From: Ceratotherium simum simum
Taxonomy: Eukaryota; Chordata; Mammalia; Perissodactyla; Rhinocerotidae
DNA: 64,000 nucleotides
Reading direction: 5' to 3'
Assembly: GCF_000283155.1 (NCBI RefSeq)
Contig: NW_004454160.1
Coordinates: forward strand, 6,949,338-7,013,337
The notes under the pieces: model-generated
The model's database searches: none
Told to the model about the DNA's origin: nothing
What the model saw: only the letters and a program-made list of their open reading frames with translations
Made by a program: the position numbers and the translations under genes
In this document: one piece after another, positions 1 to 12,010 of the stretch
How positions within the stretch are numbered: position 1 is the first letter of the stretch
Layout: every line of letters starts with the position of its first letter

Positions 1-294
1 GCTGTGATGCCATACCTACATTGAGAGAGAGGAAGAATTAGACCCTCAATTTCATACAACGCCTCAATTTGTATATAAGAAAACTTGTGGTTTAGAAAAA
101 CTACAAGTAAACATATATCTGGCTGGGGTTTTATTTCATACATTTTCCAAAACATGTTTCCTATTATAGAAGGATAAACTTTTTGGTCTTATTACACATC
201 TTTAATCACTCTTTGAGATTCAGCACTAATAGGACATATTGTTAAAAGAGTATAAACATTTACGATAGTTTATAAAATAATAACCATAATAATA

Positions 295-530
295 ATAGTT
301 TAGATGACTGATCACTTACTATGTGCCAAATAGTAAACTAAGCAGTTTATATGCATTACTCATTTAATTCTCACCACAACCCTTTGAAACAGATACTATC
401 AATATTTCCATTTTACAGATGAGGAAACTAAGGTACAGAGTGGTTAAAGTAATTTGCCCAAAATAACACAGCTATTAAGTGACAGCACTGGAATTCAAAC
501 CCAGGCTCTTTGGCCCCAGAGCTCATTCCA
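295..530 (+). repeat. MIR SINE
   Basis: This matches the MIR core and 3' half in plus orientation: a 'tttacagatgaggaaactaagg' block followed by 'cacagctattaagtg' and 'ttcaaacccaggctctttgg'. It is an ancient mammal-wide SINE, heavily diverged. Confidence 0.85.
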
Positions 531-1547
531 AAGCTGTGACATCATTCCTGCCCTGATTAACTTCTTAATCAATTATTTAAACTTAGACATAGATGGCATA
601 CTTGTAAAATTCACAGATGAGCCAAATTTGGGCAGGATACTCAATACTGCTAAGCAACAGGTCCAAAAGGATCACAATAGGGTAGAAACCACAAGAAATA
701 TCTAGCAGATAAAATTTAACACAAATATAGAGTCCCACCTAGATCCAAAATATGACTAGCACAAAGCACAACGATATACAAGGTTTAGCAGGAGTATATA
801 TGAAAAACACTTTCAGTTGGTAAGAGAAACATTATGCAATAATGTTCCCCTCCCCTCAAAAGTTAATTTAACCTTAAACTACATTCATAGAAATAGTGTC
901 CAGAATGTGGAAGACAAAGTGAAGGCTATCCACTCTGCTCAGATCAGACATAAAACTGGATCTAGCTCCGTCCAGTACATTATAAGAGAATCATTGATAA
1001 ACTGACCAGAAGAAAGTAATCAGGATGACACAAAGCCTAGAGAGGATACCCTGAAGAACTGCAGGATGTTCTTCTTAGGAAAAACAGCCCAGCTTTCCAT
1101 CCCTGAATGTCCCATAGACAGCTCAAGCTCAACAAACCCAAGGTCTAATCCCAAAGCTAATACTTTCAGAATAAAGTCCAAACATTTGACACAGCATACA
1201 AGCCATTTCAAACATCTTTTCCTTTCTCAACCATACAACCCTCAGATGCCTTGGAGCTCTATACTAATCCCTCTTCTCTTGGCTCCACATTTTTCCCCCT
1301 TTTCAATAACTACTTCTCAGGATTAGACATCTGCAAAAGATTCTCAAATCTCTATCTCTAACCCAGACTTCTCTCTCTTGAACTCCAAATCCTTATTTCC
1401 AAATAACCACTCCACACTGCAACTTGGATATCTTACAGACATCTCAAATTCAACATGTCCAAAATCAAACTTATGAGCCTCCACCCTACCCCAGTCTTCT
1501 ACCTCAATTATGAGACACCACTGTACAGTGACACAAGCCAAAAATCA

Positions 1548-1690
1548 GGGAGGCAATGAGTCTCAGTTTCCTTATCTATAAAATGGTGATAGCAATACCT
1601 ATACCTCATGGAGTTATTCTGAGAATTAAATGATTTAATATACATAAAGTGCTTAGTGCCTGGAACCCATTTAATATTATTATCCTGATT
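1548..1690 (-). repeat. MIR SINE nested in L2
   Basis: Reverse-oriented MIR, recognised from 'ctcagtttccttatctataa' and 'gcttagtgcctgg'. L2 sequence continues on both sides, so this MIR inserted into an already resident L2. Confidence 0.75.
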
Positions 1691-2115
1691 CATTCCTCTC
1701 CCTTACTCCCCTGTATCTAACTATAACGAAATCTTATGGATTCTACCTCCTAAGTATACTTCAATTTAGCCATTCTTCTCTACCAGGGTTGGAACCATTC
1801 TAGTTCAAACTGCCAGTAGCCTCCAAACTAATCTTGAATGCATTCAGGGGATCTTTGTTTTTGAACCATGCAAATCAGATGACTGTTCTTTCTTTTTTAA
1901 CCACCTCCCCCTCCCCCTGCCTCCAGGGTTTTCCATTGCTTTGGGGATAAAATCCAAAATCCTCAACCTGTCTTAAAAAGCTCTCCAAAAATCTGGTTGC
2001 TGTCTTCCAAAATCTCCTCACCTTGATTCCTCCATTCCAGCCATACTGCCCTTCTTTCAGTTCTCGGAAAGCCCTCTAACATGTTGAAGACTTTCTACTG
2101 GGAAAACTGTTCCCT

Positions 2116-2168
2116 CACACACACACAACACACACACACTCCCCACGATCACCACCACCACCACCACC
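2116..2168. repeat. (CA)n / (CAC)n simple repeat
   Basis: A short interrupted CA dinucleotide run followed by a CAC trinucleotide run, inside the L2 copy. Confidence 0.9.
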
Positions 2169-3808
2169 CCATCCTACCCACCATGCACTCCCATAGCTCT
2201 CTGTTCCTCCTTTATAACTTGAAATTATTTAATGTTACATTCCCAGCTACAGTATAAGTTCCATAAGGGCAAGTACCATATCTGTCTTGTTCTTAGGTTG
2301 TATCACTAGAACATACCACAGACTCTAGCAATATGCAGACTCAGTATCTGTTAGGTGATTTGACCTCTGCCTACCAACCTGATATCTACTCCCTACGGCT
2401 CACATTAAACTGCAGGATTTTCAAATGCTAATTTGTTTGTTTGTTTTTTCTGTCCTTTGCTTTTTATCTGTGTGGTCCTTGAGATATGGGGGAAATCTCC
2501 ACTCCAATACACATAGTATAATTTTACTAGTCATAAGAGAATAAACACACAACCAGAAAAGAAGGAAGCATGACAAAGGACGTTACAGAACATAGAAAAG
2601 CAACGTGTAAATTTCTTTGTGCCTGAATGCAACTAAAAACCATATACACTGGACTAGACAGCTGGAACGAAGAACAAATCCTCAGCCTTCAATTTCTAAA
2701 ATGCAGTCTGGATTTACTTTAAACAGGAGTTTCCATAATTTATTTGAACCTTGAAGAGAAAAAAAGTGTAAATTAAAAGCTCAAGTCCGTGCAATTTAAC
2801 GAGGCTACGAATTTACAAATCATCTTGTTCTGCCTATATCACTGACATAATACCAAAGTATAATAAAAGAAAAATCTGAAACCAAGTAGTACCTCTAGAA
2901 AATTTACCTATTAAAATACACACAAAAATATTTGTCATCATAAAATTGAGCCCATTTTTAAACAATGAAAGGAAGTAAATTTTCGAAATTTGTTTTCCAT
3001 TATATATCTGTTGAGCTACTAATTTTAACAATCTATCAAAAAACACGAGCACAAATTTTACATATCTAAAAGCATTTAATAAAAGAATTTGAATACAAAA
3101 TTTGCAGTTGTAGCTATGTGTAGGAATATGGGGGCTTAAAGTAATAATACTAAAAAGAATTCATGAAATACCAAATACTTAAAAGTATATTCATAACTAG
3201 ACACTTTTTAAAAATACTGCATTTACCAGAGTAATGTTACTGACATACCCAATAAACAAAATAACAGGTTTCAAATCTTCACATTGAGCCCTGCAAAAAG
3301 CACAAGTTCTAGGAAATTTTTCTGAAATTTTAAATATATAAATGAATATAATTCTTATTCAGTAAGACAAACTTAAGTCCACCCATAGGGAAAGAACCAC
3401 CCAGAATTTCACTGGCCTTTCCCACAGCAAGGACATACAGTACTGAAGTCAATATATGCCACCAGGACTCTTACAGTGTGGCTGAGACTCATTCCAAACT
3501 CAACTAGCACAGGGTGAGAAGAAAATACAGAATCAAAATTGCCTCGAAAAATCAACATGCTTAAATAACACTCTGAAATTCAGCTAAAAACAGCCATTTC
3601 TAGACACAAGATAAAGATAATACGTTCCAAAAAATTTGCCTTTGCAAATGGGGAGGCAATTTTCTTCCTAGGCTGAGACCTCCCAAACAAAAGTGTGGAA
3701 CAGAATTAATATCTGTGAATAACCTACTATGTATCAGACTCTGGTAAGCAAATTGCACAAATACTGTCAATTCACATGAGAATAGCTTCCAATAAATTAA
3801 AAGCTATT

Positions 3809-4111
3809 GGGCTGGCCCTGTGGCTTAGTGGTTAAGTGCGCGCGCTCCCCTACTGGCGGCCCGGGTTCGGATCCTGGGCGCACACCGATGCACCGCTTCT
3901 CCGGCCATGCTGAGGCCGCATTCCACATACAGCAACTGGAAGGATGTGCAACTATGACGTACAACTATCTACTGGGGCTTTGGGGGAAAAAAAAGGAGGA
4001 GGATTGGCAATAGATGTTAGCTCAGAGCCGGTCTTCCTCAGCAAAGAGAGGAGGATTAGCATGGATGTTAGCTCAGGGCTGATCTTCCTCACAAAAAAAA
4101 AAAAAAAGTTT
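3809..4111 (+). mobile_element. ERE-type tRNA-derived SINE, two-unit tail
   Basis: The SINE head starts at 'gggctggccctgtggcttag' and contains the tRNA-like box B 'gggttcggatcc'. The body ends 'ctactggggctttggggg'. Two tail units of the 'ggattggcaatagatgttag ... cttcctc' type and a poly-A follow. A perfect 17-bp target-site duplication (ATAAATTAAAAGCTATT) lies at 3792-3808 and 4112-4128, which shows insertion by LINE-type target-primed reverse transcription. Confidence 0.95.
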
Positions 4112-5068
4112 ATAAATTAAAAGCTATTTCTGACTTCCTGAAAATGTTACACTTCTTGACTACAGCAATAAACTAGTTTTTTCATTTCAAACCCCACTTT
4201 CCAAGGATTGAACCATCTAAATATAATGATAAATTTGCCCACTGCATTAATCCCAAACTAGAACTAATAGGCAAAAGGCTACTGGTACTTGTACTTATTG
4301 CTAAAAAGAAGACTGAGTATTGCTAGAATCCATGGCTTTCCAAAACAGTCAAATTAACAGCTTCCCAACTCCCTGCCAGGGTCACATCTATTTAACAACA
4401 TTTACTGGGTGTCCCACACTATGGGCACTACAGGTAGACAATCTTATTACACAGAGTTCAAATATTATAACTATGAATGGAAAAGTTGGATATGACAATC
4501 AAGGTAATCTTGTCTATGTTTTGCCCTTAGCCTTCAGTAACTTCCATCTTTTCCCTGACACACCAATAATAAATTCCTACTGCTTTTGCTTAGCGTCATC
4601 TTTGCCTCTTTAATACAACTTAATAATTGGTGACCTAAATAACCTAAAATCAGTACTGTATACTGATTTCTTCCTCTAGCACTTGTCCTTAGCTGACATG
4701 TACAGATGTACACATTGTCCAGCACACTGATATATAAAGAGTGTTCATATCATTAAAGCAGGTAAACAAGAATACATGTTCTTTAAAAATAAAGCAAGAC
4801 AAGTTTGGGAAGAACACTCTTTCAGCAGAATACCAAATAACTCTCTACTCCACCCATTTTTCTCCACCCCCCAACTACTGCACAATCCTGGACTACTTAC
4901 TTGAATAGCCTAACTTGTCTCCCCCCGCACTCTAAAGCCCCCTTTTTAAGCTCCCTTCTCCCAATTCTTGAAGCTTTAAAAAATGCGTCTCTGTCCCCTA
5001 CTTAAAACCTTAGGATAAAGTCCAAAATCTCTAAGTTGGATTGCCAGGTCTCATAAGATCTGGACATT

Positions 5069-5180
5069 GATTTATTTATTTATTTACTTACTTACTTACT
5101 TACTTTTACTTATTTACTTACTTTGACTTACTCATTTACTTTTACTTACTTAATGACTGACTTACTTTTACTTACTTACT
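5069..5180. repeat. Compound (TTTA)/(TTAC) microsatellite, ERE tail
   Basis: Tetranucleotide array of mixed TTTA and TTAC units. It directly abuts the 3' end of a minus-strand ERE, so it is best read as the expanded, mutated A-rich tail of that SINE. Confidence 0.85.
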
Positions 5181-5361
5181 TAGCTTAAGGAAGATTCGCC
5201 CTGAGCTAACATCTGTGCCAATCGCCCTCTCTTTCGTATGCGGGTTGCCATCACAGCATGGCCGCTGACAAGTGGTGTAGGTCCGTGCCCAGGAACTGAA
5301 CCCAGGCCACCGAAGTGCAGTGTGCCGAACCTAACCGCTAGGCCACGGGGCTGGGCCCTGG
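5181..5361 (-). mobile_element. ERE-type SINE, minus strand
   Basis: Reverse complement of the ERE pattern: 'ggaagattcgccctgagcta' (one tail unit), then 'cacagcatggccgctgacaa', ending at the tRNA-like head 'ccgctaggccacggggctgg'. It is inserted in an L2. Short tail and diverged body. Confidence 0.9.
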
Positions 5362-5899
5362 CCCCTGATTATTTTTGCAGCCTCGTTTCCTCCACTCTTT
5401 CCCTCCCTCGCTCTTCCAGTAGTACTAAATTTCTCTGGGTTCCTAGAGTAGGCCTTGTTTTCTCCTGCCGTAGGTCCTTCACACATAATGTTCCCTCTCT
5501 GAACTTCATTTTCCCCTCTTAGGCTTCTCTTTTACTAACTTCTACTTATCTTTTTAATCTCTGCTTAAAGCTCACTTTTTCAGTGTGGCACCGGCTGTTG
5601 GTTTGGATCAAAATCTACTCTCTCCTTCATCCCAGGCACACGGCTAGACTATGTTTACCAGTCCCTCTCTCCAGTGGAAAGTGATGTGTGGGTAAGCCTT
5701 TCATGTTCCTTTCCCTTTCCACCAACAGGAACCCATGGAGACCCAGCTTCCCCACTATGAGACAACACCCAAGGGATGGCAGAGCAACAAAATGGAAAGA
5801 ACATGGGTCCCAGAATGATCATGTACAGCAGAGCCGCCTGCCCACCAGGAATGCTCACTTCAACCTGGAACATTTACTTCAGACTGTTACATAAGAGAA

Positions 5900-6110
5900 A
5901 AACTATTTTTCTTCAGCTAGATTATTGTTTAGTCAGCCTTATGCTAACAAATACACTCAGGAAAGCCTTCCCCGGGCCACTTCTTAGTTTTCCTGGTAAA
6001 GGCTCCCACAGCATCCTCTACTACTTCTTAGCACTTACCACACTTGTACTTACTTATTTCATTTATTCATTTAACAAATATGCATTGAGTACCTAGCATA
6101 TCGGCCTAGC
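5900..6110 (+). repeat. L2 LINE 3' fragment
   Basis: L2 landmarks 'aggaaagccttccccgggcc' and 'cttagcacttaccacactt' in plus orientation. Confidence 0.7.
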
Positions 6111-6500
6111 AGTGTTCTAGACACTAGGGATAATAGTGGTGTTCCAGATGTACAAGATCTCTTATCTCCTGGAGTCTACATTCTACTGAGGAGACAAACA
6201 CACACACATCCCAAGAAAACAGCAGCTAGTGATAAAAGCTATGATGAAAACTTAACACAATGATATGATAAAGATGGTGGGATGGGGAGAGATGGTGGTC
6301 AGGGAAGGCCTTGTAAGGTGGTGGCATTTAAGTAGAGACCTAATTGACAAGAAGGAGCCATTCCAGTCAAAGAGAACAGTTAGTGTCAAGACGCATTCTT
6401 GGCCTATTTGAAGAACAGACCAGTATGGATGGAATGGAACAAGGGAGAAAATAGAGAAGCAGGACCCAAAGAGGCAGACAAGGACCAAATCACATACTGA
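6060..6500 (+). repeat. Ancient mammal-wide interspersed repeat
   Basis: Begins 'ttcatttaacaaatatgcat' and continues through 'cctggagtctacattctact' and 'tcagggaaggcc'. It is a familiar, abundant placental repeat, but I cannot assign its family from memory. Related diverged copies lie at about 12330-12900, 16880-17130, 21500-22320, 29100-29650, 30590-31200 and 58820-59500. Confidence 0.55.
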
Positions 6501-6559
6501 CTTGTGGGCCACTCTGGATTTTACTCTAAGTATGACTATTTGTAATTATTTATTTAAAA

Positions 6560-6700
6560 GTTGACTTCTCTTCTAAGCTGCAAGTTCCATGAGAGCAATT
6601 CTCAATAGCAGAGTAGGTGTCTTTTTTTTTTGTATCACCAGCGTCTATCACAATGGCTGGCATATAGTATGCATCAAATGTTTGCTAGAATGAATGACCA
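6560..6700 (+). repeat. L2 LINE 3' end
   Basis: 'agctgcaagttccatgagag', 'ggctggcatatagtatgcat' and a terminal 'gaatgaatga' are typical L2 3' terminal sequence. Confidence 0.75.
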
Positions 6701-9700
6701 CAAAGAGATCACATTACTTCTCCATATATAAACATAAGAAGATCTCAGAAGTCATTCTGACTAAATTACAGAAATATTCACATGATGAGACAGAAATTAC
6801 AGTCTCTTGTCTACAAGAGAATATATACGTTACTTTTCAAAGTATAGTAATACAGAAGGAAAAAATAAGCTTGAAACTCTAATGACACCATTTGAATCAA
6901 AGTTCCCTACCCCTTTCCTGTAAGCACTTCCTTCATAAAGAACTATGTGAAACAAGCCAGTTCCCCAACTAGTATGCAAAAATAGGGTGTGGAATAGGTG
7001 GTGTTAGCTGACAAAGGAGTAACTCTACAATTCTATGTAATTTCTAGCCATTTAAACCAATTTTGTAATATTCTGGTAAACTGGCAGAGGGGTGCTTTCC
7101 TTCCAAGCAGGATATTTTCCCCTAAATTTCAATAGCTCTCTCAGATTTATTTGGAATGACAAATCCATAGCAACAAAACAAGAGAAAAGGAGGTGCTTTT
7201 TGTGTTTGGTAAAAAGGTACTATCTTAGTATGTGCACACGACAGTCTATGAGGTCTAAAAAGTTTAGAATAAAGAAAACCATACCCTGAGGAGTTCTAGC
7301 ACAAAAAAAATGTCACATTAACAACACACAAATCAATATAAAACATAAACACTGAGAGAGACCTCTGTTTAGATCAGCCAGCAAAGGACTAAGGAAAACA
7401 AGACTTAAGTAAGGTAACAACAGTTAGGCATATGGAAGGTGGAAGAAGTTCTTTCAGATGAGTGAGATAACTTTTCCCAGCATGCCAGGGGAAATGGAAA
7501 AATGAAAAACTGTTCAGATTAAGAAGATGTATTTGCTTGGAGCAGAAGACACTGGCAAAAAAGTACAGGGATTGTTATAGCTAAAACGGACCTTAAAAGA
7601 CTCTCTAAAACTCCCTAATTCCAAGATGAGAAAAAGGAGACCCAAGAAAGCCAAACAAGTTTTATACAGAGCTAATCAGTGGCGATGCTGGCAAAGAATT
7701 CAGGTCTTCTGATTCTCTTCCGTTAAGCTCTCTGGGGACAGCACTATACCAGGTGCCCTTAAAGAACCCAAAAGAAATAGGCATAAGTTTCCCTATCTTC
7801 AGAGAGCTTACAATGTTGCTCAAGTGATATGACACGCAAGAAAAAAATATAAAAACAGGATGTAAATTTTTTTTTTAGTGCCAAATTATGCTCTACAAAA
7901 ATACATAAGGCATTTAGGGAGCTGAGAGATTAGAAACAAAAACCAAAAAAGGAACCAAAGAGCAAATCAGTAATTGCTGAAGTGGTACCTGAAGGAAAAA
8001 TGATTTTCATGGCTTGTGTTCAGAATGGCCTGAAATCTAAGGGAAGCAACTTGGAGGAATTAATAACTGTAACTCAAAAAAAAAAAAAAAAATCCTAAAA
8101 AAAGTACGGATTGCTTTATATAGTTATGAAAATGAAAATAAAAGAGTAGATCAGGAAGTTCATGTTTGCAAAATTACTTCGAATTACAAAAGGACCAGTT
8201 ACAATATACAACTAACAACAAGTTGCACAAGCTCTAAGTGTAAGAAGTTTACAAGGCAGGCTCACTGATTTCTACCAACAACAACCACTGACTGAGCTGT
8301 GCAGATGAAAACAAAACCACAGAATGAAAGAATTCTATTTTCCAGAGAATTTTGAGATTATCTTCTTTTTCTTTTAGGAAAAAAATCAATTTGCTCTACA
8401 ATCTACCAATCAATTTGCTCTACAAACCATAAAACTACAACATCCAAAGATATATAAAGTATTCATAAACATATCACCAGCAAAAGTCCTACTTACCAAC
8501 CAGAGCCAGTATGTTTACAAAATCTCATTCACCATTTTACCTCTCAGATGCTTTACTGGCTTGGCTGCCTCCAGTTCCAACCACAAGTACTTTACCAAAA
8601 TATCCTTCAAGCCAGGCACAGTATCTTAAAGTCAATGATAGACTTCATCATACCAGTATTATAACACAGAACCCTGAGATAATTACATGTAAAGATCCAA
8701 AATCACCAGCTGAATAACAACTATTAGGTAAAAGGACTTGTTAGATTTTTTAAATGTTTTACAGAAGGCTTTAAACCTATATATGAAAAAAAGCTGGTAA
8801 TAATTTGCATTCTCTATAATCTTTAAAAAAAACAACAACACTACAGACCAGGAATCAAAAATAGCTTTACACAAACAAGAGCAAAATTGTAGGTTTTGCT
8901 GAGGGCATCAGCAACTTAATTTAACCCCACTTCATCAGGAGCAGGAAGCCACGCAGCTGTTTTCATCCGAGTTACTAGGAAACAAGATAAAGGATAGACT
9001 GGGCAGAAGAGTCTATGGTTGAAATGAACAGTTTGATGCAATTACTGAAAATTCCCAAAGTGTCACTAAGAAAAAGCATCTAGGGCTGCCTCAAAAGGAG
9101 TTTCTCTACAACTGAGTCAGTGGTTTAAGTGGAGGAAAGACATATTGGAGCTTGGGGTTGTTTTTTCCCCTTCTCTAGCCCCTCCTCCCTTCCCCCACCT
9201 AAACAGGAAAGAAAGCGCGCCCAGCATAAACACAGGCCAATGCTCACGGTTTGTCACCACAACAAACGGGAGGTTAAACCAGAGCTCCGAGGTCTTGGTT
9301 GCTAGGCACAAAAAGGGCCTCTTTCTCACAGATCCGTGAACAGTGCAGGCCTTACCCAAGAGTTTTGGTTGTTTCCTCACCTTTTTTCTTTTTTTTTTAA
9401 CGAAAGCTTTGGGAAAGTGGCGACAGACAGCAAAAGTTTCCCCCCAAGCCAGACCTCTAGATGTGCCTTGCACAGATATACATTAGGTGGGCTGGTCCCA
9501 TGGAGTCTCCACCATTACCAATTACAAACCACGATTACAGAGCGTTCGCGGAGAGGATAGGAAAGCTCCCACACCCACCCCACCACCTCCGTCCTTTCCA
9601 GACACCGCTTCCTGGTCCCAAACAGCACAGATCACCCAAAACCATGGTGATAAGCAGAGCTGTGAAATACACACGCACAAGCCACACACTGAGACCCTGC

Positions 9701-10041
9701 CACGACAGCCGGGAAAAAAACCGGCCGGATGAGGAGACGCAAGGCGGCCCCCTGTCATTTGAGGACAACAACACGCCCAGGAGAGAAGTGGCAGGAGACA
9801 GGGGGTGTTGCCCCGAAAACGAGCCCGGAGCCTCCCTGGTTTTCCTGGGAACGCAATCCCCTCGGCGGCCGTGAGGGGCCGGGCCGCAGGAGGCGGCGCC
9901 GGGTCCGGATGGGGGCCCGCTGAGGGAAGCGCCCCCCGCAGGCCGGGCCCCCGGGAGAGCCCGGGCCGGTCCGGCCCCGCCTCGGGGACCGGATAGGAGG
10001 TCGCTCCCTGCCGAGACCCCTTCCCGCCCGTCCCCACTCAC

Positions 10042-10455
10042 CGCCGGTGTGTCTGGTTCTCAGCCGCGAGCTGGGGCTGCCGTGAGGAGGCGGCGGAGGA
10101 GACGAGATCCGGGGCCCCGCCGCCGGGTCATCATACCCCCCGCACGAGCCGGCCCGGGCCCCGGCCCCCGCCCCCCNNNNNNNNNNNNNNNNNNNNNNNN
10201 NNNNNNNNNNNNNNNNNNNNNNNNNNNNNNNNNNNNNNNNNNNNNNNNNNNNNNNNNNNNNNNNNNNNNNNNNNNNNNNNNNNNNNNNNNNNGCGCTCCC
10301 GCCTCGGCCTCCCGCTGCCGTCCGGGGCCACCTCCGGGCCCCTCGCTCCGCAGCCGCCGTTGTCGCCAGACTCGATGAGCTGAGCGCCGAGCGGCCGCCC
10401 CCATCCGGCCGGCCCCGCCTCGCGGGAACTCTTCACCCGCCCCGCGCCATGACAC
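10042..10455 (-). other. HIPK1: Putative non-coding exon 1 of HIPK1
   Basis: The 3' boundary is set by a consensus donor, read on the minus strand as 'cacaccggcg|gtgagt'. The 5' end is not defined by the sequence; the limit given is the approximate edge of the densest CpG region. The exon spans the N gap. Open frames across it are GC-rich artefacts, and I recall that HIPK1 translation starts in exon 2. HIPK1 is a nuclear homeodomain-interacting Ser/Thr kinase. The identity rests on synteny, so it is moderately sure. Confidence 0.55.
10177..10292. other. Assembly gap (116 N)
   Basis: A run of N flanked by C-rich sequence on the left (GCCCCCGCCCCCC) and GC-rich sequence on the right. This fits sequencing dropout in an extreme-GC promoter. 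Apparent open frames that cross it have no meaning. Confidence 1.
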
Positions 10456-10510
10456 CTACTGAGGCGGAAGTGCCGAGGAGCGGACGGATGAGAACTACCG
10501 CATAGTACTG

Positions 10511-10567
10511 GTGGGAGTGGGAGTGGGAGTGGGAGTGGGGGTGAGCGTGGGGGTGGGGATGGGGGTC
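10511..10567 (+). repeat. G-rich (GTGGGA)n repeat, quadruplex-prone
   Basis: Tandem GTGGGA units degrade into GGGGGTGGGGATGGGGG. There are more than eight runs of three or more G on the plus strand within 57 bases, immediately upstream of the presumed HIPK1 start. Confidence 0.9.
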
Positions 10568-11819
10568 CCTCCGTGGGGAGCCAGCCTGGACCGAGTGCGG
10601 GGGCGGGATTCCCCGACCCCTCCGCGCGGCAGACTCCGCGGTGATTTAAAGGTGCTTGGTGGCGGTAGGGGGTCCAGCCAGTGTGACATCACCACAGTCT
10701 GGTGTGACACCCCCAGAGATTGGGCAGCGCGCGAGGAGGCAGTGCCTACCTGGGAAGCCCCCCTACTGGTTGAGGAATTACCTCAGTTTAGGCTTTAATG
10801 TTTCGTTGCCGTGTCGAGACGTTCTAGCAGAGTGACATCCGTGTATGGGATCTGTAAGCCTCCAAGAACATAAGTGCCCCTTAGTGGCTCACCCATTGCT
10901 GCCTTGGAAACCTGTGTTTGCATTAAGAGGTGAGAAAGAATAGCTGTGCTCTGAACCCAACCCCTCAAAACATGCAGTGAGCGAATGCTACCATAATTTT
11001 CTTGACTCCACCAGGAGATAGTAAGGCTGGATATTCAGGAAATGGAATGCATTGGGCACATAACATTCTAAAAAAAAGTGGACACTGCGTGACAACTAGA
11101 TTACCCTAATAAAAGGACAGTTGCCATCTCCCAAGGTCAAGAGATTCTGTAGGACTTCAGATATACCTCCTGCGGTGTAAAATGTTCTAATTCCTAAAGT
11201 GGGGGACATTTTTAGGGAGACAGGTGGTATAATCTATCTATTTTTTCTATCCCACAAGTGCTGGAGGCAGCAATGATCTGAGCCCTAAAAGTGACTGTCC
11301 AGCACCATAGGTTTTTGCATGTACTCTTTGAGGAGGGGGGGCAGATGTCGCTGAGACAAGATTTTGATATCAAACTGTATTTCTCAGATCTCATTCATTA
11401 TACATCCTTGACCTCTGGATCCCCATCTCCTCACAAAAAGGTAATTTTTGTAAAGATGTGCTAAAGTGGTTGTACTACCTTTGGGTTTCTCGCCTGGCTT
11501 AGCAACACTGGGAGCAGTTCTATTTTATTGGGCACAGGGAAGTTTATTTCTCTAGAGGACTAGGGTTAGCAAAAGTGTTCAATCCCACAGGGTAGTTTTG
11601 TTTATTTTCACAAAAACTTAGCGAACACAGAGACCTACATCGGGGTGACCTGGGAAACATCAAGACATATAGAGTGGGTCAGTAGGCCTGTGTGGGGAGC
11701 CAGGAAAAAGGCAGAACTTGAGTTCTGGGGTAGAACAGATCCTGCTCCAAAAGCAGACTTGAAACACACACATCGCTTCCCATGCCTTAGTTCAACCTAA
11801 CTCCATGACATGCTTCTAA

Positions 11820-12010
11820 GCTTCTACTTGTCCAAATTATCTTTCTTTCCTCTTTTCAAATACATCTCAAAATTCACCTTTAGGGAGCCTTTCCTGATTG
11901 ACCCCCACTTTACTGTAATTGTTCAGTTCTGCATCACCATCTGACTACTTAATTTACTTATTTGTACCTTATTTATTTATACTTGTTGATCTCTGTTTTC
12001 ATTGTTCTTA
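11820..12010 (+). repeat. L2 LINE fragment
   Basis: 'atctcaaaattcacctttag' followed by 'gggagcctttcctgattgac' and 'tactgtaattgttcagttc' match the L2 3' region in plus orientation. Confidence 0.65.

Larger units (their letters stand above)
1350..2365 (+). repeat. L2 LINE, interrupted by MIR
   Basis: L2 3'-region landmarks occur in order: 'catctcaaattcaacatgtc' (about 1440), 'gattctacctcctaagta' (1738), 'ggataaaatccaaaatcctc' (1945), and the 3' terminal 'aagttccataagggcaag' (2253). A minus-strand MIR sits inside at about 1548-1690 ('cagtttccttatctataaaa'). A CA/CAC-rich simple repeat at about 2116-2168 also interrupts it. Confidence 0.75.
4890..5640 (+). repeat. L2 LINE split by an ERE SINE
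   Basis: L2 sequence runs to about 5065 ('ggataaagtccaaaatctct', 'ataagatctgg') and resumes after 5361 ('cccctgatta...cagcctcgtttcctcc'). A microsatellite and a minus-strand ERE separate the halves. Confidence 0.7.
1..10041 (-). other. HIPK1: Probable HIPK1 intron 1 (no coding exon seen)
   Basis: No open frame here resembles a conserved protein. The assignment rests on gene order (HIPK1 lies 3' of DCLRE1B in the same orientation in human 1p13.2) and on the CpG-rich minus-strand donor at 10041. Contents: MIR at about 295-530; an L2 at about 1350-2365 broken by a MIR; an ERE SINE at 3809-4111; L2 pieces at about 4890-5065 and 5362-5640 split by a minus-strand ERE; L2 at about 5900-6060 and 6560-6700; and a MIR-like fragment near 7570-7740. 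Segments 1-290, 2400-3790, 4130-4880, 6710-7560 and 7790-9450 are AT-rich and I recognise nothing in them. HIPK1's first coding exon would lie left of position 1. Confidence 0.6.
9460..10800. promoter_or_regulatory. HIPK1: CpG island, likely HIPK1 promoter
   Basis: A sharp change from AT-rich flanks to very GC- and CpG-rich sequence (for example 9880-10180 and 10293-10450). No TATA box is obvious. The best transcript landmark is a minus-strand donor (GCG|GTGAGT) at 10042/10041, consistent with a non-coding first exon of HIPK1 running leftward. The island contains a 116-base N gap, so the core promoter is partly unread. Divergent antisense transcription to the right is plausible but unseen. 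Confidence 0.75.

Noticed and set aside
3835..3880. tRNA gene signal (box A/box B) at SINE heads
   Set aside because: The heads lack a complete cloverleaf and are followed by SINE body and tail. They are retroposed tRNA-derived promoters, not tRNA genes.
3807..4013. Recurring open frames of the type GLVVKCARSPTGGPGSDPGR in many places
   Set aside because: These are translations of ERE SINE bodies, seen at every copy, not a protein family.
5069..5180. Tetranucleotide array considered as an independent satellite or regulatory array
   Set aside because: It abuts the 3' end of a minus-strand ERE, so it is the SINE's degenerate tail.
9522..10455. Long overlapping open frames (up to 171 codons) on both strands near 10 kb
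   Set aside because: They are a by-product of GC-rich CpG-island sequence with few stop codons, some cross the N gap, and none resembles a protein.
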